A DNA stretch of 64,000 nucleotides, from the NCBI GenBank assembly GCA_963817065.1, contig CAWFMO010000001.1, positions 1,952,437 through 2,016,436 of the forward strand, written 5' to 3'. A program made the position numbers and the translations under genes. Shown piece after piece: positions 20,475-30,708 of the stretch. The DNA is from CAWFMO01 sp963817065 (GTDB taxonomy: Bacteria; Actinomycetota; Thermoleophilia; Solirubrobacterales; 70-9). Position 1 is the first letter of the stretch. Each line of letters starts with the position of its first letter. The notes under the pieces are model-generated. The model worked only from the letters and a program-made list of their open reading frames with translations, was not told where the DNA came from and ran no database searches.

Positions 20475-21228
20475 GCCCCGGCCTGGGCGAAGGCGCGGCG
20501 TTCGGCGGCGCAGCCCGGGCTGGTCAGCCCCTCGGCGCGCGCGGCCGCGACCTCGGCCCGCGCGGCTTCCAGATCGGCGGCGAAGCCGGGCGACCCCGCC
20601 TCCGCGGCGTACAGTCGCTGGCCCAGCACGGCGCCGTCCGCGACGTCTCCCGGCCAGTTCATGCGGCAGATCGCGCGGCTCAGTCCGATCTCGCGGCCGA
20701 TGCGCCGGGCGTCGGCGGCGCGGTCGGGCGCCAGGGCCGCGAACATCTCGCCATAGGCCGCGCCGGCGACAGCGCCCCCCGCGGGCCACGACGGTCCGTC
20801 GCGCATGGCGTCATTGACCCTCTGGCACGGCTGCAGGCCTTCGATCGCCTTGATCGGACGCGGTCGGGGCGACCGCTCGGCCAGCAGACGCGTCAGGCTG
20901 TCGGCGTCGATCAGCAGCCGGTTCATCAGCCGGGTCAGGGCCGGGCGGGGCTTCTGCGCGAATCGGGCGCCCAGAACGCAGTCGAAATGCTGGGCCCCGT
21001 CCGGCGCCGCCAGCTGGGCGTGGGCCGTGGCCATCCACCAGCGGTCCGTGCCGGGTTCGACGGGTGTCAGGTCGGACGCGGACCAGGGTGCGGGTGCGGG
21101 AGCCGCATCGGCCAGCGCCCGTATCGCGCGCTGGTCCAGATAGCCTGGCGGCGCCACGACAGGCGCGGAGCCGTCGCCCGTGGCGCAGGCGCCCAGAAGG
21201 GCGCAGGCCGCGAGCGCGGCGGCGCGGC

Positions 21229-21720
21229 TCACCCGCCGGCGGTCCAGTCCAGCTGAACGCTGGTGGGACCGTTCTCGACGGGGGTGGCGACGACGCGCAG
21301 CAGTTTGCCGCTGCCGTCTTCGGCCGCGGCGCCATAGGCGCGGGCCTCGCCCTGGTTCATGGCCATGACCGAGGCCAGACCGGCGGCCTCGGCGCGCTGA
21401 CGATAGAAGGCGATGACCGTTTCGGGCGCGGCGTCGGTGGTGAAGCTCAGAATGCCGCCGGGACCGTCGGGCCCCTGGGCGACGGTGGCCGGACCGCTGA
21501 CGATTCCGCCCGGATAGACCACGGCGAAGACGGGCGCGCCCGGCGCCGCCGGTTGCGGCGCGGCCGTCGTCGCGGCGGCGGGCGCAGCCGCTTCCGGCGC
21601 GGCGCGGGCCGTGTCGATCGCGGCCTCGTCCGGGGCCGCGGCGTCCGGCGCCGGGCCCGGACCGCAACCGGCCGCGGCCAGGGTCGCCGTCAGTGCGGCG
21701 GCCGCGAACATGCGCTTCAT
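21229..21720 (-). CDS. Small lipoprotein of unknown function
   Basis: A 163-residue protein with lipoprotein signal MKRMFAAAALTATLAAAGCG, an Ala/Pro-rich linker (residues about 20-65), then a compact domain. The domain contains PVFAVVYPGGIVSGPATVAQ, ILSFTTDAAPETVIAFYRQR and AEAAGLASVMAMNQGEARAY, ending VATPVENGPTSVQLDWTAGG. The central part resembles the small family that measures change at the membrane or binds ligands, but no named family was recognised. The stop overlaps the GTG of the PAP2-like gene, so the two are cotranscribed and probably cofunctional. Confidence 0.7.
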   Translation of the reverse strand: MKRMFAAAALTATLAAAGCGPGPAPDAAAPDEAAIDTARAAPEAAAPAAATTAAPQPAAPGAPVFAVVYPGGIVSGPATVAQGPDGPGGILSFTTDAAPETVIAFYRQRAEAAGLASVMAMNQGEARAYGAAAEDGSGKLLRVVATPVENGPTSVQLDWTAGG

Positions 21721-21828
21721 CCCGTTTCGTCCCTGAAAAGACTGTTTGATTGCGCGCACCGTGGCCCAAGGCTGCGGCGGCGGCAAGGCAGGTTCACGCC
21801 TTCCGAAAGGCGCGCCATGACGCACGGG

Positions 21829-22179
21829 TCAGCCAGTCGCGGCGTCGACCTGATCCGGCTTGCCCTCCGCCGGATCGCCGGCCGGCCCGGTCCTGTCCGC
21901 GCCGGTGTTCTTGATCGGGTTCGGATCGGCGTTCGAGGGCGACTGCGGATCGGCCGAGGCCATGCCCTCGGTCGTCAGGGTCTCGTTGATGGCGTCCTGA
22001 TCCGGATCGTCGTCCGATCCGGTGGCGGCCCCGCCCTGCAACGATCCGGCCCGGGTGTCCGATCCCATGTCGGAGCCCGACAGCGCCTCGGTCATGGCGT
22101 CGGGCTTGCGGCCCAGATCGGGCTTCTCGCCCATGTCGTCCGCCTCGCGGGCGTCCTCGGTCTGATGCTGGTCGTTCAT
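21829..22179 (-). CDS. Acidic, probably disordered hypothetical protein
   Basis: A 116-residue protein rich in Asp, Glu, Gly, Pro and Ala, with no hydrophobic core. It starts MNDQHQTEDAREADDMGEKP and ends GDPAEGKPDQVDAATG. There is no signal peptide, so it is cytoplasmic. Comparable short acidic proteins are frequent stress genes in alphaproteobacteria, but I cannot assign a family. A GGAAC-N16-CGCT element (22203-22227 on the minus strand) lies 24 bases upstream of the ATG and could be an ECF (EcfG-like) promoter with one mismatch. Confidence 0.6.
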   Translation of the reverse strand: MNDQHQTEDAREADDMGEKPDLGRKPDAMTEALSGSDMGSDTRAGSLQGGAATGSDDDPDQDAINETLTTEGMASADPQSPSNADPNPIKNTGADRTGPAGDPAEGKPDQVDAATG

Positions 22180-22270
22180 GGAGAAGCTCCTTCAGGAGAA
22201 GAAGCGGGCAGGCGGGAGTGGGGTTCCAACACCTCCTGTCGACGGAAGATTCTGCGCAGGGCCACGAAAA

Positions 22271-22294
22271 AAGGCCGGGATCGCTCCCGGCCTT
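22271..22294 (-). terminator. Rho-independent terminator after the deoxyhypusine-synthase-like gene
   Basis: A perfect 10-bp stem AAGGCCGGGA/TCCCGGCCTT has a TCGC loop, and the minus strand continues with T residues. It lies about 20 bases past the stop of the gene at 22316. Confidence 0.88.
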
Positions 22295-22315
22295 TCGATT
22301 CCTTCCGGAGCCTCG

Positions 22316-23399
22316 TTAGCCCGCGGGCATGAGAATCCGTTCGTCTTTCCCGAACAGCTTGGCCCAGCGGCGCTTCTCGCGGTTCTTCCAGGCGCCGCGG
22401 TGGTAGGCGTCCGAGGCGATCAGCGGCACCACGGTGGTGGCCTCGGCGAACACCATCTGCTCGTAGGTGGTCTCGACCTTGCCCCAGGAGGCGGCCTCCT
22501 TGAGCGTCGAGGACGAGCAGGCGCCGTCGCGCACGTCGGCGACGGTGATCTGCACGGCGTATTTGTGCATCTCGGCCTCGACGCCGAGGATCTCGGCGCA
22601 GACCACGGTGTCCTGGGCGAAGTTCTTCGGCACGCCGCCGCCGACCATGAACAGGCCGGTGGCGCCGGCGGCGATCTTGATGTCGGTCAGTTCGCGGAAG
22701 TCGGCCACCGCGTCGATGATCAGGTAGGGCTTGCCCGGCCGCGATCCGCTCCTTCTGGTGCTTGACCAGGCCGAAGCCGGCCGAGCTGTCGACGAAGGCC
22801 GGGCAGAAGATCGGCACGCCTTCTTCATAGGCGGTCTGGATCAGCGAGCCGGGCTTCTTGGCGTTGCCCTCGCGCCAGCCACTTGCCCATCTCCCAGATG
22901 AACTCGCGCGAGGAATAGGCGCGCGGCTCCAGGCGGTTGGCAGATCTCCAGGATCGTGTCGTCGCAGGTCTGGAGCTCTTCCTCGTCGATGTAGGTGTCG
23001 TAGATGCGGTCGATGTAGTGGTCGCGCAGGACGTTGTCGTCGACCTGGCCGGCGGCCTGGTAGTGCTTGAAGCCCAGGGCCTCGAAGAAATCCATGTCGA
23101 CGATCGAGGCGCCGGTGGCGACCACCGCGTCGATCATGCCGAACTTCACCATGTCGCGGTAGACGTGCATGCAGCCGCCGGCCGAGGTCGAGCCGGCCAG
23201 GATCAGCCAGGGCGAGCAGGCCTTGTCCTCCAGCGCCATGTTGAAGATGTCGGCGGCGCGCGCGGTGTCGCGGCTGGTGAAGCTCATCTTGCGCATGGCG
23301 TCGATGACCGGCCGGGCGTCGTAGGCGGTGATGTCCACGTGCTCGACGGTGTTGGCGAGCAGCTCGGCCTTGCTGGTTCGACTGAACGGGAGCGTTCAT
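22316..23399 (-). CDS. Deoxyhypusine-synthase-family protein (probable homospermidine/polyamine synthase), frameshifted
   Basis: This is a DHS-fold NAD-dependent aminobutyl transferase of about 350 residues. Bacteria lack eIF5A, so it is not a hypusine enzyme, and the family makes homospermidine-type polyamines in some bacteria. I see LTSAGGCMHVYRDMVKF-like binding blocks (STSAGGCMHVYRDMVKFGMI), DVVVATGASIV-type sequence and VPIFCPAFVDSSAGFGLVKH. The lysine-containing motif is STLKEAASWGKVETTYEQMV, where human DHS carries its catalytic lysine in EAVSWGK. The end is SDAYHRGAWKNREKRRWAKL. Indels fall near 22740, 22870, 22935 and 23365. It sits 91 bp downstream of the decarboxylase gene on the same strand, forming a polyamine pair. 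Confidence 0.78.
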
Positions 23400-23490
23400 T
23401 GCTCGGGTTTCCCTTTGAGTTTGAGCGCCCGTCTCATAGGAAACGCGCGGCCCGGACGGAGCGACGGGCCGCTGCTGGATAACAACGCGA

Positions 23491-24780
23491 TCAGCGACGG
23501 TTTAGCGCCGCTGCTTCTTCCGCTGGCCGCGCCTTGCCCTTGGGGCGCGACAGGCGGACGACCTTGCGCTCGTCCTCTTCCGCCGTGGCGCGCACGGTCG
23601 GGATCGAGCGCGGCGCCAGGCCGAACATCGAGGCCATCGGCGCGTCCTCGACCATCGGCGGTCTCGGCGTCGCCGAAGCCGTTGAAGCGGGTGTCATGGC
23701 CACGCCATAGGCGCCCAGCATGCCGATCTCGATGTAGTCGCCCTCGCTGGACGTCGTCCGGCAGCCAGAACGGGCCCGGCATGTGGTCGATGGAGTCGCA
23801 GGTCGGGCCGTAGAAGCGGAAGGGCTTCAGCGTCGGCTCGACGGCGCTCGCCGTCCGCGGAACAGCTTGACCGGGAAGGGCCACTTGGCGTGGGCGGCGT
23901 CGAACAGCGAGCCGTAGGAGCCGTCGTTCAGATAGAGCGCGTCGCCCTTGCGCAGCTCGACCTTGGTCAGGATCGAGGAGGCTTCGGCCACCAGCGCGCG
24001 GCCGGGCTCGCACCACAGCTCGGTGGTCTCGTGGACCATCATCTCGGCGAAGCCGCGGTGGATGGAGTCGACGTAGTCGGCCAGTGTCGGGCGGGACCAT
24101 GCCCGGATAGACCGACGGGAAGCCGCCGCCGACGTCGACGACGTCGGCGAACACGCCGGCGCGGACCAGCGGCGCGCGACGGCCTGGGCCATGGCCGCCT
24201 GGTAGGCGGTCGGGCGCATGCACTGGCTGCCGACGTGGAAGGAGACGCCCATCAGGTCCTGGGTCGCGCGGCGCGCGGCCAGCAGCAGCGACGGCGGCCT
24301 CGTGCGGCGTCGACGCCGAACTTGCCGGACAGCGGATAGGCCGCGCCTTCGGCCGAGACCGCCAGGCGGACGATCAGGTTCAGGTCCTTGGCGCCGCCGG
24401 TGGCCTCGAGGATCTTGGCCAGCTCCTCGTGGGTGTCGAGCGCGAAGGTGCTGCACGCCGTGGTCGAAATAGGCCGCGGCGATCGCGCGCGCGGCTCTTG
24501 ACCGGATGCATGAAGGCCATGCGCGCGCCGGGCGCGTGCGCGGCCACCAGCTCGATCTCGGGGATCGAGGCGACGTCGAACGACGGTGACGCCGTTCGCG
24601 GCCAGGGTCTCGATGACCCACGGCGAAGGGTTGGCCTTCACAGCGTAGAAGACGTCGCCTTTGAAATTGTCCTGGAACCAGCGCGCCGCTACGGCCACCG
24701 GCGTCCGGTCGCACGAGTGCGACAGGACGTTCCGGGGACCGCTCACGGACCAGGTCCAGGGGCGTATGGTACGTGTGCAA
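23491..24780 (-). CDS. Ornithine/lysine decarboxylase (PLP fold-type III), frameshifted
   Basis: This enzyme makes putrescine (or cadaverine) with pyridoxal phosphate. ATG 24780 gives MHTYHTPLDLVRE. The PLP lysine motif FYAVKANPSPWVIETLAANG is clear. Further blocks are TFALDTHEELAKILEATGGA, LIVRLAVSAEGAAYPLSGKF, the glycine-rich VVDVGGGFPSVYPGM and ELWCEPGRALVAEASSILTK, plus FYGPTCDSIDHMPGPFWLPD with the substrate cysteine/aspartate. The C-terminal extension past the catalytic domain (RKVVRLSRPKGKARP) is basic. About eight indels occur. The combination with the DHS-like gene suggests homospermidine synthesis from putrescine. Lysine versus ornithine preference cannot be decided. Confidence 0.83.
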
Positions 24781-25045
24781 TTCACGTAACCCCCTGTAGA
24801 TTGTTAAACCCAGACCGGCGTTAGCAGCGCAAAGTCAGACCACGGGGTCCGCCGGAAGCCGCGATGTAGGGTCACGCGCCTGTCATGTAAAGCGGTTTTT
24901 TCTAGGCGGGCCATGGGTTTGGCCGGGTTTGGTCCGGGTGCGGATCGAACATCGCTCGCGCGAACGGCTGTTCGTGACTCAGCCGTAACTTGCCGACTGA
25001 AAGACCGCTGGTACCGTCCCCCCGCCAACCTCGGGGGGATATTCC

Positions 25046-27863
25046 ATGCGCCGCACCGTTTTCGCCGCCGCCGCCGCACTCATGATCGTGGCGGGCGCTC
25101 CGCCGGTCATGGCCCAGGTCCCGGCGTCCCAGCTGGCCCGCAGCGTCGATATTCCGTTCGAGGAATTCACGCTCGACAACGGCCTGCGCGTCGTCGTCCA
25201 CACCGACCGCAAGGCGCCGGTCGTGGCGGTCGCCGCCTGGTACAACGTCGGCGCCAAGGACGAGCCCGAGGGCCAGACCGGCTACGCCCACCTGTTCGAG
25301 CATATCGGCCTGTTCAACCCGACCGAAAACCTGCCCGGCGGCCTGATGGAGCCCCTGCGGGCCATCGGCGCGACCGACTGGAACGGCACCACCTGGTTCG
25401 ACCGCACCAATTTCTTCCAGACCGTCCCGACCTCGGCCCTCGACCAGGCGCTCTACATGGAGAGCGACCGGATGGGCCACCTGCTGGGCGGCGCTCAACC
25501 AGGAGCGGCTCGATAACCAGCGCGGCGTGGTCCAGAACGAGAAGCGCCAGGGCGACAACCAGCCCTATGGCCTCGTCTACTACGCCCAGCTGGAGGCGCT
25601 CTTCCCGCCGGGCCATCCCTACCGCCACTCGACCATCGGCTCGATGGCCGATCTCGACGCCGCCAGTCTGGAAAACCTGCGCCAGTGGCACCGCGACAAC
25701 TACGGTCCCAACAACGCCGTGCTGGTGCTGGCGGGCGACATCGACGCCGCCTCGGCCCGCACCCTGGTGCAACGCTATTTCGGCCACATCCCGCGCGGCG
25801 CGCAGAACAACCGGCCCAGGCCGACATCCCGACCCTGCCCGCCCGCGTCGACCTCGCGATGCATGACCGCGTGCCCAACACCCGCCTGTATCGCACCTGG
25901 GTCGTGCCCGGCATGCTGGACGAAACCTCGGCCGATCTGGACGTCGCCGCCACGCGTGCTGGGCGGGCTGGCCAGTTCGCGGCTGGACAACGCCCTGGTG
26001 CGCGGCGACGAGACCGCGACCGCGGTCACGACCGGCTGTCAGGCCTTCCACCGTCTCGGCATGTTCACGACCACGGTCGATGTGAAGCCCGGCGGCGACG
26101 TCGAGGCGGTCTCGGCGAAGCTGGACCAACTGATCGCCGACTTCATCGCCTCGGGCCCGACGGCCGACGAGGTCGCCCGCGTCGTCACCTCGCGCATGTC
26201 CCAGCAGATCCAGGCGCTCGAGCCCGTGGGCGGCTTCGGCGGCAAGGCCGTGGTCCTGGCCGAGGGTGAGCTCTACGCCGGCGATCCGGACTTCTACAAG
26301 CAACGAACTGGCCGCCCTCGGCGCCGTCACCCCCGCCTCGGTCAAGGCCGTCATGGACCGCTGGCTGACCCGGCCGGTGCTCGCGGTCCGCGTCGATCCG
26401 GGCGAGCGCGAAGCCTATGCCGAGGCCGCGGACGCCCGTCGCGCGCGCCCGCCGCGGCCGGAACCCCTGGCCTTCGCCCCGCGCGATCCGATGCCCGGCG
26501 TCGGCGCCGATGAAGGCGCTGGAGTTCCCCGACGTCGAACGCGCCCGCCTGTCGAACGGCGTCGAGGTCGTCTACGCCCGCTCGACCACCGTGCCGGCGA
26601 CCCGCGTGGCGGTCGAGTTCGACGCCGGCGTACGCCGCCGACCGCGCCGACGCGCCTGGGCACCCAGACGCCTGATGCTGGCCCGCTGACCGAGGGCACC
26701 ACCACGCGCGACGTCGACGCCCTGACCGAGGAGCAAGAACGTCTGGGCGCCACGGTCGCCGCCTTCGCCGGCGTGGACCGCACGACGGTCAGTCTGACGG
26801 CCGTGACCGCCAACCTCGAACCGTCGCTGGCCCTGCTGGCCGACGTGATCCGCAATCCGGCCTTCGCGCCCGGCCGACGTCGAACGCCTGCGCGCCCAGC
26901 AACTGGCCGGCATCGCCCAGGAGAAGGCCTCGCCCAACGGCATGGCCGCCCGCGCCCTGCCGCCGTTGCTGTATGGCGCGGCCCACCCCTATGGCCGGGC
27001 CTGGTCACGGGCTCGGGCGACACGCCGCCGTCCAGGCGACTGGACCCGCGCCGACCTGACCGCCTTCCACCAGCCTGGATCCGCCCCGACAACGCCACGC
27101 ATCTTCGTCGTCTCCGACCTGCCGCTGTCGGAGCTGACGCCCGCATGCTGGAGGCCGCCTTCGGCGACTGGGCCGGCCCCGTCGGCGCCAAGGGAACCAA
27201 GACCTTCGCCGCGCCGTCCCCGCCGCCCGGCCGCCGCATCGTCCTGATCGACCGGCCGCAGTCGCCGCAGTCGCTGATCTCGGCGGCGCTGGTCCTGCCG
27301 GTCACGGGCACGCGACGACCTGGTGGCCCTGAACGCGGCCAACGAGATGCTCGGCAGCGACTTCCTGTCGCGCATCAACCCGGACATCCGCGAGACGCAA
27401 GGGCTGGTCCTACGGCGCTGCAGCGGCCGGGTCAACGCCGATGGAGCACCGCGCGCCCTATATCACTCAGCGCGCCGGTCCAGTCCAACCGCACCGGTGA
27501 ATCGATCGCCGTCCTGATCGACCAGTACCGCGCGCTTCCTGTCCGAGCGCGGCGTCACGGCCGGCCGAGCGGAGCGGACCGTCAACGGCAACATCCGCTC
27601 AGCTGGCCGGCGGTTTCGAAACCTCGGCCGCAGATGCTGAACGCCCTGCGCACCAACGCCCTCTACGGCCGTCCGGACGACTACTGGGAGACGCTGGCCG
27701 CCGCGCTACGCAGGCGCTGACCGCCGCCCAGATGGACGCCGCGGCCCGCGCAGGTCGATCGACGGTCGCAACTTCGTCTGGGTGGTCGTCGGCGACGCCG
27801 CCGGCGGTCCGGCCGCAGCTGGAGGCGCTGGGTCTGCCGGTCGAGGTGCGGTCGGCGCAGTAG
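25046..27863 (+). CDS. M16-family zinc metallopeptidase, tandem domain, frameshifted
   Basis: A secreted or periplasmic insulinase-type peptidase of about 935 residues. A signal peptide (MRRTVFAAAAALMIVAGAPP, cleavage after VMA) precedes the first domain. The inverted zinc motif HxxEH appears in GYAHLFEHIGLFNPTENLPG, and the downstream glutamate lies in LDNQRGVVQNEKRQGDNQPY. A second copy of the fold (residues about 510-930: FPDVERARLSNGVEVVYARS, VDRTTVSLTAVTANLEPSLA, NAANEMLGSDFLSRINPDIR) has no zinc motif, as is normal for these two-domain enzymes. The end is LEALGLPVEVRSAQ at 27863. Indels occur at about 25495 and 25810, and from 26300 onward. It is divergent from the decarboxylase gene. 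Confidence 0.86.
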
Positions 27864-27911
27864 GCGGGCGTGGCCCGACTGCTGTTCCGCTGGACGAAAT
27901 CCTCGCGGACG

Positions 27912-27929
27912 TGTCATTAAGACTTGCCT
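27912..27929 (+). promoter_or_regulatory. Weak half Pho-box upstream of phnC
   Basis: GTGTCAT at 27912 is followed at 11-bp spacing by ACTTGCC, a poor second repeat, 55 bp upstream of the phnC ATG. It may be a degenerate PhoB site. Listed because phnCDE is usually phosphate-controlled. Confidence 0.25.
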
Positions 27930-27983
27930 CGCGGGCCTGATCGGGCCATGCGGCGCGCCCTTGCAACCGCTTCCAGCGTGTCC

Positions 27984-28792
27984 ATGACCTCAGCCACAGC
28001 CGCCGTCGCGTCCGTGAAGGACGTCTCCAAGACCTTCGGCGCCCGCAAGGCGCTGAACGGCGTGTCCGTCGAGGTCGGGGCCGGAGAATGATCGCCCTGA
28101 TCGGGCCGTCGGGCTCGGGCAAGTCGACCCTGCTGCGCTCGATCACCGGCCTGCAGACCATCGACGCCGGCAAGGGCGTGATCGAGGCCTTCGGCGAGGC
28201 CGTGCAGGAGAACGGCCGGATCAGCGGCAGCGTGCGCAAGCGCCGCGCGCCCGGATCGGCTTGATCTTCCAGCAGTTCAACCTGGTCGGCCGGCTGTCGC
28301 TGTTCTCCAATGTCGCGCTGGGCTCGCTGGGCCGCATCGCCGGCTGGCGCGGCTTCCTCGGCGCTCTGGCCGCGGCGAGACCAAGCAGCGCGGCCATGGC
28401 GGCGCTGCCCGCGTCGGCGTCGCCGACTACGCCGGCCCAGCGCGCCAACACCCTGTCCGGCGGCCAGCAGCAGCGCGGCGCCATCGCCCGCGCCCTGGTC
28501 CAGGGGCCAAGATCATCCTCGCCGACGAGCCGGTCGCCTCGCTGGACCCGGTGTCGGCCCGCAAGGTGATGGAGACTGCCTGCGCGACCTGAACAAGCGC
28601 GACGGCCTGGCCGTCATCGTCACCCTGCACCAGGTCGACTACGCCCTGCGCTATTGCGACCGCGTGGTGGCGCTGAAGGCCGGCAAGATCGTCTACGACG
28701 GCCCGGCCGAGCGGCCTCGAACACCAAACAGCTCATCGACATCTACGGTCCGGAATTCGAAGACGTCGTTCTGGGAAGGAGCCCCGACATGA
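27984..28792 (+). CDS. phnC: Phosphonate/phosphate ABC transporter ATP-binding protein, frameshifted
   Basis: This is the cytoplasmic ATPase of a phosphonate importer. ATG 27984 opens MTSATAAVASVKDVSKTFG. Walker A is LIGPSGSGKSTLLRSI, the Q-loop is LIFQQFNLVGRLSLFSNVAL, the signature is NTLSGGQQQRGAIARALVQG, Walker B is ILADEPVASLDPVSARKVM, and the H-loop is VIVTLHQVDYALRYCDRVVA. Five indels break the frame. The stop (28790-28792) overlaps the phnD ATG. PhnC proteins are recognised by the VASLDP and HQVDYA context. No C-P lyase genes lie nearby, so the imported compound is processed elsewhere or is phosphate/phosphite. Confidence 0.87.
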
Positions 28793-29831
28793 TCTCGCCG
28801 CCGTCACCCTGCCGGCTCGGCCTGTCGCCGCCGCCGCTGGCCTGCTCGGCCTGGCCCCTGCGGCGAGCGGCGACGACAGGCCGCCGGCGCCGCCGAAGGA
28901 GATCACCTTCTCCATCCTGTCGGCCGAGAGCCAGGCCTCGATGGCCCCGCTGTGGCAGCCGCTGCTGGACGACATGTCCAGGGCAGATCGGCGTGAAGGT
29001 GAAGCCCTATCTTCGCCTCCAACTACACCTCCTGATCGAGGCCATGCGCTTCAACCAGGTGCAGGTGGGCTGGTTCTCGGCCCTGCCGGCGCTGGAGGCC
29101 ATCGACCGCGCCGACGCCGAGGTGCTCGCCCGCACGTCGATCCGCGAGGGCGGCGACAGCTACACCTCGGTCCTGATCGTCAGGAAGGGCACGGGCATCA
29201 CGCTCGACAGCGTGCTGGCCTGCGGCAAGACGCTACGCCTTCGGCATCGGCGACGCCCAGTCGACCTCGGGCACGCTGGCCCCATGGCCTACCTGTTCAC
29301 GCCGCGCGAACATCGACCCGGCGAAGTGCTTCAAGACCGTGCGCTCGGCCAGCCACCAGGCCAACGCCTTCTCGGTCGCCAACGGGCGTGCTGGACGTGG
29401 CCACCAACAACTCCGTCGGCATCCGTCTTCCTGCGCACGCGAGAACCCGCAGCATCGCCGACCAGATCTCGAGGTGATCTGGCCGTCGCCGCCGCTGCCG
29501 GAGAGCTCGGCATCGTGGTGCGCAAGGACCTCGACCCGGCGCTGAAGGAGAAGATCCGCCAGTTCTTCCTGACCTACGGCCAGGGCGACGGGCCCGAGGC
29601 CGACACGCCAGCGCGCAGGTGCTGAAGGGCCTGAACTATCGGCGGCTTCAAGCCGGCCGACGACAGCTACCTCGACCCGATCCGCGAGATGGAGGCCGAC
29701 CGAGGAGCTGGCCGAGGCGCCGCGCCAAGGGCGATACCGCCGCGCGTCGCCAAGGCCCAGAGCGCGAATTCGACAAGATCCGCGCAGCCTGCGCCGAGGT
29801 CGCAGCCTGGAGCCGACGACGTCTGCCATGA
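28789..29831 (+). CDS. phnD: Phosphonate ABC transporter substrate-binding protein, frameshifted
   Basis: This is the periplasmic binding protein of the phn importer. The signal peptide is blurred by indels at 28,800-28,900. The mature protein shows ITFSILSAESQASMAPLWQP, YTSLIEAMRFNQVQVGWFSA, LPALEAIDRADAEVLARTSI and REGGDSYTSVLIVRKGTGIT. Then come YAFGIGDAQSTSGTLAPMAY, VANGVLDVATNNS and VVRKDLDPALKEKIRQFFLT, typical of PhnD. The GDAQSTSG loop binds the phosphonate group in the family. About nine indels occur. The stop overlaps phnE (ATGA). Confidence 0.86.
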
Positions 29832-30635
29832 CCGGCCGCCGACGGCCATTCCCGACGCCGCCGCAGCGGTCGCTGGCGCAGCGGGCGCTCGACATCCTGG
29901 TCTGGGGCGGCGTGGCCGATCCTGCTGATCTGCAGCTTCGGTCCGGTGGAGATGGGCAACGTCTCCAAGCTGTTCACCAACTCGGAGAACATGCGCGAGT
30001 TCGGCGCGGAGCTCCTGAAGCCCGACTTCACCGAGCTGGCGGCTCTTCGTCGCCAAGATGTGGCTGACGGTCCAGATCGCCCTGTGGGGCACGTTCCTGG
30101 CGGTGTTCTCGCCATTCCCTTCGGCCTGGCCGCGCGCGCAACGTCGTCGCCGGTCTGGCTCGCAGCAGCCGATGCGCTGGCTGATGAACCTGCTGCGCTC
30201 GATCCCCGACCTGGTGGTCGGCACTGCTGTTCATCGTGGCCGTGGGCCTCGGCCCCTTCGCCGGCGTCATGGCGCTGGCGCTCAACACCGGCGGCGTGCT
30301 GGCCAAGCTGTTCTCGGAAGCCGTGGAGTCCATCGACCAGGGCCCGGTCGAGGGCGTGCGCGCCACCGGCGCCGATCCAGCTGCAGGAGATCGTCTGGGG
30401 CGTGATCCCGCAGGTCGCGCCGCTGTGGACCTCCTATCGCCCTCTACCGCTTCGAATCCAACACCCGCTCGGCCACCGTGCTGGGCCTGATCGGCGCCGG
30501 CGGCATCGGCCAGCTGCTGTTCGAGACATGAACACCTTCGACTACCACCAGCTCTCGGCCATCGTGATCGTCATCGTCGTCGCCGTGACCCTGATCGACC
30601 TGCTGTCCCAGGCCATGCGCAGCCGCCTGCTGTAA
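29828..30635 (+). CDS. phnE: Phosphonate ABC transporter permease, frameshifted
   Basis: This is the membrane permease of the importer. ATG 29828 gives MTGRRRPFPTPPQRSLAQRA, then a helix (DILVWGGVAILLICSFGPVE). The ABC-permease EAA region follows as LNTGGVLAKLFSEAVESIDQ, GPVEGVRATGADPLQEI in a shifted frame, and VLGLIGAGGIGQLL. The last helix is HQLSAIVIVIVVAVTLIDLL. Five or six indels interrupt it. It is the third gene of phnCDE and faces thrS across a shared terminator. Confidence 0.86.
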
Positions 30636-30657
30636 CGGCCCTGACATCGCCCAATGA

Positions 30658-30691
30658 AAAGCCCGCCACCGCGATCGCGATGGCGGGCTTT
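30658..30691. terminator. Bidirectional terminator between phnE and thrS
   Basis: AAAGCCCGCCA pairs with TGGCGGGCTTT, with an inner palindrome CGCGATCGCG as the loop region. A T run follows on one side and an A run precedes on the other, so it can serve both convergent operons. Confidence 0.88.
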
Positions 30692-30708
30692 CTGTTTCCC
30701 GGACCGGA

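Noticed and set aside
24781..25045. A polyamine-responsive riboswitch or leader upstream of the decarboxylase
   Set aside because: No conserved stem-loop pattern that I recognise was visible. This is ordinary divergent intergenic sequence.
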